From: Aspidiotus rigidus
Taxonomy: Eukaryota; Arthropoda; Insecta; Hemiptera; Diaspididae
Direction: 5' to 3'
Assembly (NCBI GenBank): GCA_035079385.1
Contig: JAVHKY010000053.1
Coordinates: forward strand, 1,426,001-1,490,000
DNA: 64,000 bases
Of this stretch, positions 57,613 to 64,000 are shown in pieces (the stretch's first letter is position 1; every line of letters begins with the position of its first letter). The translations under genes were made by a program, and so were the position numbers. The notes under the pieces are model-generated. The model was not told the origin of the DNA, made no database searches, and saw nothing but the letters and a program-made list of their open reading frames with translations.

Positions 57613-60405
57613 AAAGGCTCTAGCCGGGTAAGGGGGGGGGGGGGGGAAATAGCCTTGGTCGGAAAATTTTCCAAATGTCCGTCAAAATGTTGTCTCCAAT
57701 GAGAAAACTCGAAATCCAAAAAATTGGACCCGTCCGCTCACCCTCATGGTCTGCAGAGCCATTTTTACGCCTAAAATTCAAATGGCTATATCTCAGCCAA
57801 TAATGATCGCACAGCGATGAAACTTGAGGTCATTTTAGTATATGTGAACGTTCATCCATGGTATTTTTTTTCAAAAAAAAACATTCATATTTTCCTTAGT
57901 TTCTAGCTACAACAAAACATTAAACTCGAATAAAAAAAAAATCAGGGGGAAGGCACCTGAGGAAAATCATTCATTTGAAGCGCCATACCCTCTACTACAA
58001 CATACATGACTACCATAGTCCTCGGTGAGGTGCAACAGTCCCAAAAAAATCAATATTTAATGAATTTCTGTGATTTTTCCATGAATAGCGGGGTGAACTA
58101 TGACTGTTACCGCAATAGACCGCGAGAAATCAATGGTCAAGGTTCGAGGTGAAAAATACGCACTCCTCCGTGAGATGAAATGGGAATGTTGATAGATCAA
58201 AAATATATTTTTAGTATTTCATTTATCGATTTGCGTGGTCAATTCTTATGTAAACACGTCCACCAGTGAGGTGGAGTACGTTAGATCGAGTAAAATAGTT
58301 GAAAAATTCTCCAGTCGCTGGAACAGTCTGAAAATAGTAGAGAAGTGAGAAAATCCACTTTTTAAACCTGGAGCACTGCGATTTTTCATACATCCTTGAT
58401 CAATTAGGTTAATTCTTGAGTAAACATGTCCGCCGAGTTTGAAAGAAATAATCAAAAAATTCTCCAGCCGCTGGAGCCTTCTGGAAATGACAAATAATCG
58501 AGAAAATCCACTTTTTTAACCTGGAGGACCGTGAGTTTTGGTATTGTGTTTATCAATTAGGTCGATTCTGATGTGAACACATCCACCGAGTTCGAAAAAA
58601 ATAGTCAAAAAATTCTCCAGGCGCTGGAACCTTCTGAAAATGACAAATAATCAAGAAAATACCCTTTTTCACCCTGGAGAACCGTGAGTTTCAAGTACAC
58701 ATGTTCGCCGTATTTGAAAAAAAATGGTAAAAAAATCCTCCAGTCGCTGGAACGGTCTGGAAATGACAAATATCCGAGAAAATTCACTTTTTCACCCTGG
58801 AGGACCGTGAGTTTTGGTATTGTGTAATTCGCTTCCATGGGCATGACGTAACGCGAATTTTCATGAATTCCCCCGCTCATTCATATTCCGGGTCGTAGTT
58901 GTTCTCTCACCGCGAACTGACAACAGAAAAAATCGTTTTAGTATCATTTCCTCCGATTGGCATAATACAATAATCATTTTTGCATACTCTCCTGCTTCGA
59001 CTGACCGCGCGGCTATCACCATTCTCTCACCGCGGACTCACACTTGAAAAACTCTTATCGCTATCATTCCCTTCCATCCGCATAACAGAAGTAGATATCC
59101 TCGATTTTTATCATTTCCAGACCGTTCCGGCGACTGGAGAATTTTTTGACCATTTTTTTCAAACACGGCGAACATGTGTACTTGAAACTCACGGTTCTCC
59201 AGGGAGAAAAAGTGGATTTTCTTGATTATTTGTCATTTTTAGAAGGTTCCAGCGGCTGGAGAATTTTTTGACTATTTTTATCGAACTCGGTGGATGTGTT
59301 TACATTAGAATCGACCTAATTCATAAACACAATACCAAAACTCACGGTCCTCCAGGTTGAAAAAGTGGATTTTCTCGATTATTTGTCATTTCCAGAAGGT
59401 TCCAGGGACTGGAGAATTTTTTGACCATCATTTCCGAACTCGGCGGATGTGTTTTCATGTAAATCGACCTAATTGATGAACACAATACCAAAACTCACAG
59501 TCCTCCAGGGTGACGAATTGGATTTTCTCGATTATTTGTCATTTCCAGAAGGTTCCAGCGGTTGGAGAATTTTTTGACTATTTCTTTCAAACTCGGCGGA
59601 CATGTTTACTCAAGAATTAACCTAATTGATCAAGGATATATGAAAAATCGCAGTTCTCCAGGTTGAAAAAGTGGATTTTCTCACTTCTCTACTATTTTCA
59701 GACTGTTCCAACAACTGGAGAATTTTTCAACTATTTTACTCAATCTAACGTACTCGACCTAATCGGTGGACGTGTTTACATAAGAATTGACTAAATCGAT
59801 AAACGAAATACTAAAAATATATTTTTGGTCTATCAACATTCCCATTTCATCTCATGGAGGAGTGCGTATTTTTCACCTCGAACATTGACCATTGATTTCT
59901 CGCGGTCTATTGCGGTAGCAGTCATAGTTCACCCCGCTATTCATAGAAAAAGTCACAGAAATTCATTAAATATTGATTTTTTTGGGAATGTTGCACCTCA
60001 CCGAGGACTATGGTACTCATGTATGTTGTAGTAGAGGGTATGGCGCTTCAAATGAATGATTTTCCCCAGGTGCCTCCCCCCCCGATATTTTTTTTAATTC
60101 GAGTTTGAAGTTTTTTATAGCTAGAAACTAAGGAAAATATGAATGGTTTTCTTTGTAGAAAATACCATGGATGAACGTTCACATATACTAAAATGTCCTC
60201 AAGTTTCATCGCTGTGCGATCATTATTGGCTGAGATATAGCCATCAGATTTTAGGCCTAAAAATGGCTCTGCAGACCATGTGCGTGAGCGGACGGGTCCA
60301 ATTTTTCTGATTTCGAGTTTTCTCATTGGCGACAACATTTTGACGGACATTTGGAAAATTTTCCGACCAAGGCCATTGTCCCCCCCTTACCCGGCTAGAG
60401 CCTTT
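57613..60405. mobile_element. Foldback element 3 (2.79 kb, centre type B)
   Basis: Ends AAAGGCTCTAGCCGGGTAAG and CCCGGCTAGAGCCTTT, followed inward by arms and 130-bp sub-repeats. The centre (about 58815-59105) matches element 2, including CGCTTCCATGGGCATGACG and ACCGCGGACTCACAC. Both arms have small indels that break the shared open frame. It encodes no transposase. No target duplication was recognised. Confidence 0.85.
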
Positions 60406-60910
60406 GCCAAATTGGAGGCAATTGTACGACTTTTGTATGACTTGTATGACCACTGCCTGAATTGTATGACCGGTAGACACCCTGCACTTAAATAATACGT
60501 TACGTAATTGCTTTTTTTCAAATTAAAAATCAGCGTAAGCTTTCCTGCAGACTGGATAAACAACATTCGGAAACTCGTATTTTTTTGAAATATATTTGAT
60601 CTTTGTTCAAATAACCCCCAGGGAAAACTTCCGAAAACTTTCAGAAGATGTGACCGTATTGTGGAGACTTGGTGCTTAATCCCCATCAATGTTTTTCATG
60701 AGGCATTCTCGACTGCCAGGGCCAGAAAATTTCAACCAAAAAGGTTGAGATTCCAGAAATGAACTGGAAGTAGGAAGAGAAAAATAAGAAAGCTTAGGCA
60801 ATCAGAAAATCGAAGTCTGCTCTTCAAACCGACCGTGGGTACGAATATCATTTTCAAATAATTATATGTTGGAAAGAAAAATTTCGAGTCTTTAGAATTA
60901 CTTCTCAATC
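60406..60910. other. Short unique stretch
   Basis: Contains GTATGACTTGTATGACC-like repeats near 60430-60470, and nothing else was recognised. Confidence 0.45.
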
Positions 60911-62055
60911 CCATCCTTAGTGACATCATATCTTTCAAACATATACACTTTAGTGACGTCAATAACTCGTGAAATCCTCAACCCCAATCTTGATGACGTC
61001 ATCACCTTTCAGACATTGACACTTTCATGACTTCGTCCCCCCCCCCCCTCGTGACGTTATACCATTAACTTCAAGACATTCTTCTTTTTAGGGACGTCAT
61101 CAAGCCGTGTCGTTCTCAACGCCAATCTTGATGACGTCATCACTTTTCAGACATATACTCTCGTATGACGTCATCAACCCGCCAAAACTTGCAGACATAG
61201 TCACTTTTGTGACGTCCTCTACCCCCTGATGACGTCATCACCTTTCAAACATAATTATACTCTTGTATAACGTCATCAAAGCGTGACGTCCCCAACCTCA
61301 ATATTGATGACGTCATCACTTTTCAGACATATAAACCTTCATCATCAACCCTCAAAAACTTGTAGACATAACCATTTTCGTGACGTCATAACCACTAACA
61401 TGAAGACAATCTTTCCTTTAGAGATGTCATTTACTCGTGACGTCCTCAATACCAACCTTATTTGTCAACAAAGAACTGTGACGTGTTCGAAATGTCGTGG
61501 GTGAATTTAGCCGAGCTTTTATTCGAAGGACAAGCCATTTTCAACTTTGAATAAATCACCTTTTGGACATGAATATATTTTTGGGAGATCATCAACCCCA
61601 TCCTTGATGGACGTCATTCTGAAGACACATGTACCGGCATCAACCCGTGAATCGTCACTCTGTTCACACTTTTGACGTCATCAACCGGTAGCGTCATAGC
61701 CCATATAACTTTATAGAACTTGATCACTTTTGTGACGTCATCAACCCCTGACGTCCTCGACCCCGACCTTAATAACGTCATTACCTTGCAGAAATATACA
61801 TTTTTGACTGCATCACCGCGTGACGTCCTCAAACCTAATCTTGATGACGCCATCCTTAAGACTTGCTTAATGCTATCAACTCGTAAAACATCACTCTTGG
61901 GACATAATACACTTTTGTGACGTCATCAACCCGTGACGTCCTCAACCCTAATCTTAATGACGTCATTATTAAGACATATGTAACGTTATCACTCCATGAA
62001 CCACTGCTTTTGAGACATTACACACTTTTATGACGTCATCAACCCAAGACGTCTT
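60911..62055. repeat. Satellite of TGACGTCATCA units
   Basis: Tandem, diverged units of about 60-80 bp contain GATGACGTCATCACC, ACTTTTGTGACGTCATC, AACCCGTGACGTCCTC and CAGACATATA. The full palindrome TGACGTCA, identical to the CREB/ATF binding core, occurs at least a dozen times (for example near 60954, 60993, 61134, 61166, 61231, 61309, 61380, 61673, 61733, 61919, 61958, 62031). Many further copies carry one mismatch. Confidence 0.88.
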
Positions 62056-64000
62056 GTTTTGCCAATTAAATAGGTAATGATTTCTCCGCGAACTCAGAGA
62101 TGAAATTTGCGCACAAGACGTATGAATACTCAACTTTTGATCGTAATATATCGTAACAAACGTAACGACATTGGGAGAATTATGAGTTGTCGATATCCTG
62201 ATTTAAGAACCGGTCTATTTTCTTTGATCACCTTTTCCCTCTTTTCTTCGCGGTCAACAAAAGAATGCCGATAAACGCGATATCAATCTTAATTTGAGAT
62301 AGCAAAAACTGTATTCATCAATTTTACACGGTAATTTTATGAATAGAGTAAGGAGCCGCGGTCACACAAAGTGTTCATCAAGATCTCTGTCATTTTAATA
62401 ATATTATTTACCACACGAATAACCAACGGCTAAGAAACAATAATTATCATTGTGTGGCTGGCGAATAAAAATTTTGTAATTGAAAATCTGTAGAATTGAC
62501 TTTTATTTTACAATGTGGTAAAGAGAATCGACGCGACGTCATCAAACTCGCATCGACCAACCGAGCTTTCGCTACAGAACACATTTCACTTTCCTCACAG
62601 CAGTCTATAGGAAACCGTTTAGTGATAACCAAGTTTTCTTAAACGAAATGGTTTACACTAATGAGACGGACAGTGGGTAATTTCGTGAGACTCTACATCA
62701 TAATTGAACATGAAAATTTACACTGTTACGAAGAGGGTTTCTTCCGCGTCGGAAAAAAATGAAAACAGATGGAGAAGAGAAGGAGGTACGAGAGACAGAT
62801 ACAGATGGATAGAGAATAATCCAAGGCTGTAAATACTATTAGCACGAGGAATTTACGTTAATAATAGCGCTTACTGTACATAATCTCTTCTCCCAGGTCC
62901 CCAATCCCCATCTCCCGGAAAAGTGGGTTTTTCATTTTTTCGCAAAAGTAACGCCTTATTTTAAAAAATGTCATCAGACCTAAAATAATCGAGCTTCATA
63001 CAAAATTTTCGATCAACCCCATATGACATTGACGAAAACTTATGAAGCGTAGAAACCTTACATATATTCCAACTAACTTTGATGCACGCTTGAAGTCTTA
63101 TTGTAACCAGTTCACACATTAATACAAGTATTTTTGGGGCCCAGAGGAGAGGAATCGCTGAGTTCACCTCGTTAGGCAGAATCTAGACACGCAATAGATC
63201 TGCGTTCCCTCTGCCCGACAAAGGAAGCAACAAGGCAACATAAAAACCGAGTGCACTCGCAAGTTTAGACATTGCTGGGGACGGAGAAGGGCAGGTAACA
63301 CACTCATCCCAATTGGAACTAAAGCCCACCTGCGCCAAAGAGACTTTTGAAGAATCGTTCTTGTAACTGCTGAGACGGATGTGCGTGCGTATGAGGTTAC
63401 AGAAAATTTGGAAACATTCTTAGTTCAATACTTGAAGATATTGTTTGTATGATTCAATATCGTAAAAAAGTATTGCTAAGAAACACTTGTATGAATTTCC
63501 AAACTGGGAACAATAAGGCGTTAATTACGCATGAAGGTAGGTACACTTTGTATATGGCGCGTGTTACTGAAATATACGAGACTTCTACGTTTTACAAGTC
63601 TTAGCCAATGAATTTATTTGAAAATTTCGTACTATGAATATTCATCATAAGAAATTTCATCTTAATTCTTTTCTGTCTGATGACATTTTTTGAATAATTC
63701 TCATTTTCGCAAAAAATTGGGGAAACAAAAATATTTTTTTCAACTTTTCCTCTGCCGAAAAGGGAAGTTGCGGGCAGGAGTAGGTTAGTTAACAACAAGG
63801 GAACCCTAACTAACAATTTCCAGTGATGAAATCTTTGATACAATTTTCATTTCCAAAAGCGCAAATGCCGAGATCAAAAGAATATCTAATATCATGACTT
63901 GAAGTAAGGACATATCCGAAAGAAATGAAGCCGTCAGCCAATTCTAGATTGACCGACACAGCTTGATAAATATTTTCAGGAGAACCGGTAAATAACTGGA
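62056..64000. other. Unique stretch to the window end
   Basis: AT-rich sequence with no recognised repeat, exon or RNA gene. Short open frames on both strands lack any domain. Confidence 0.45.

Overview
This is non-coding-rich, AT-rich eukaryotic nuclear DNA, most likely from an insect or other arthropod. The evidence is one split gene on the minus strand with classic GT/AG introns, a mariner-family transposon, decayed non-LTR retrotransposon tails, several MITE families and large blocks of complex satellite DNA. There are no bacterial-style operons, and almost all long open frames are chance or repeat-derived. The species cannot be named from the sequence.

The only gene supported with confidence lies on the minus strand between about 29.2 kb and 6.0 kb. 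Seven exons (29044-29190, 21830-22045, 19195-19319, 14086-14245, 12886-12977, 6558-6750, 6035-6165) have consensus splice sites. Their phases match at every junction, and together they encode about 354 residues without a stop. The product has three immunoglobulin domains, each split by an intron between or near its B-strand Cys and F-strand Cys, followed by the first half of a fibronectin type III domain. Ig-Ig-Ig-FN3 is the layout of insect glial/neuronal adhesion proteins of the Wrapper type, but that name is an inference. The signal-peptide exon (above 29.2 kb) and the C-terminal exons (below 6.0 kb) were not found with confidence.

Layout: 0-1.4 kb holds a 46-bp satellite and MITEs. From 1.7 to 3.6 kb there are nested inverted duplications of an unrecognised coding-like segment arranged around a small palindromic element. 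A deleted mariner sits at 4.41-5.34 kb. From 6.0 to 29.2 kb lies the Ig/FN3 gene; its introns carry a 45-50 bp satellite (7.26-9.65 kb), ATTT microsatellites (10.84-11.76 kb), a TCAA-rich satellite that switches orientation (15.4-18.5 kb) and a 3-kb foldback element (23.80-26.84 kb). Beyond it lie a second foldback element (33.87-36.54 kb), two tandem non-LTR retrotransposon 3' ends (37.2-38.65 kb), a 1.02-kb TA-flanked MITE (39.20-40.22 kb), a higher-order satellite with alternating 193/253-bp periods (43.1-46.6 kb), a 50-bp satellite interrupted by a TAA-flanked MITE (52.1-53.7 kb), a half foldback element (53.74-55.13 kb), a complete one (57.61-60.41 kb) and a satellite rich in TGACGTCA palindromes (60.9-62.05 kb).

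The most unusual items are the foldback family, whose four copies share long inverted arms built from about 130-bp sub-repeats and fall into two centre types, and the MITE-centred inverted duplications at 1.7-3.2 kb, which could form a long hairpin RNA. Also notable are the CRE-palindrome satellite and a dispersed composite module that recurs at about six places.
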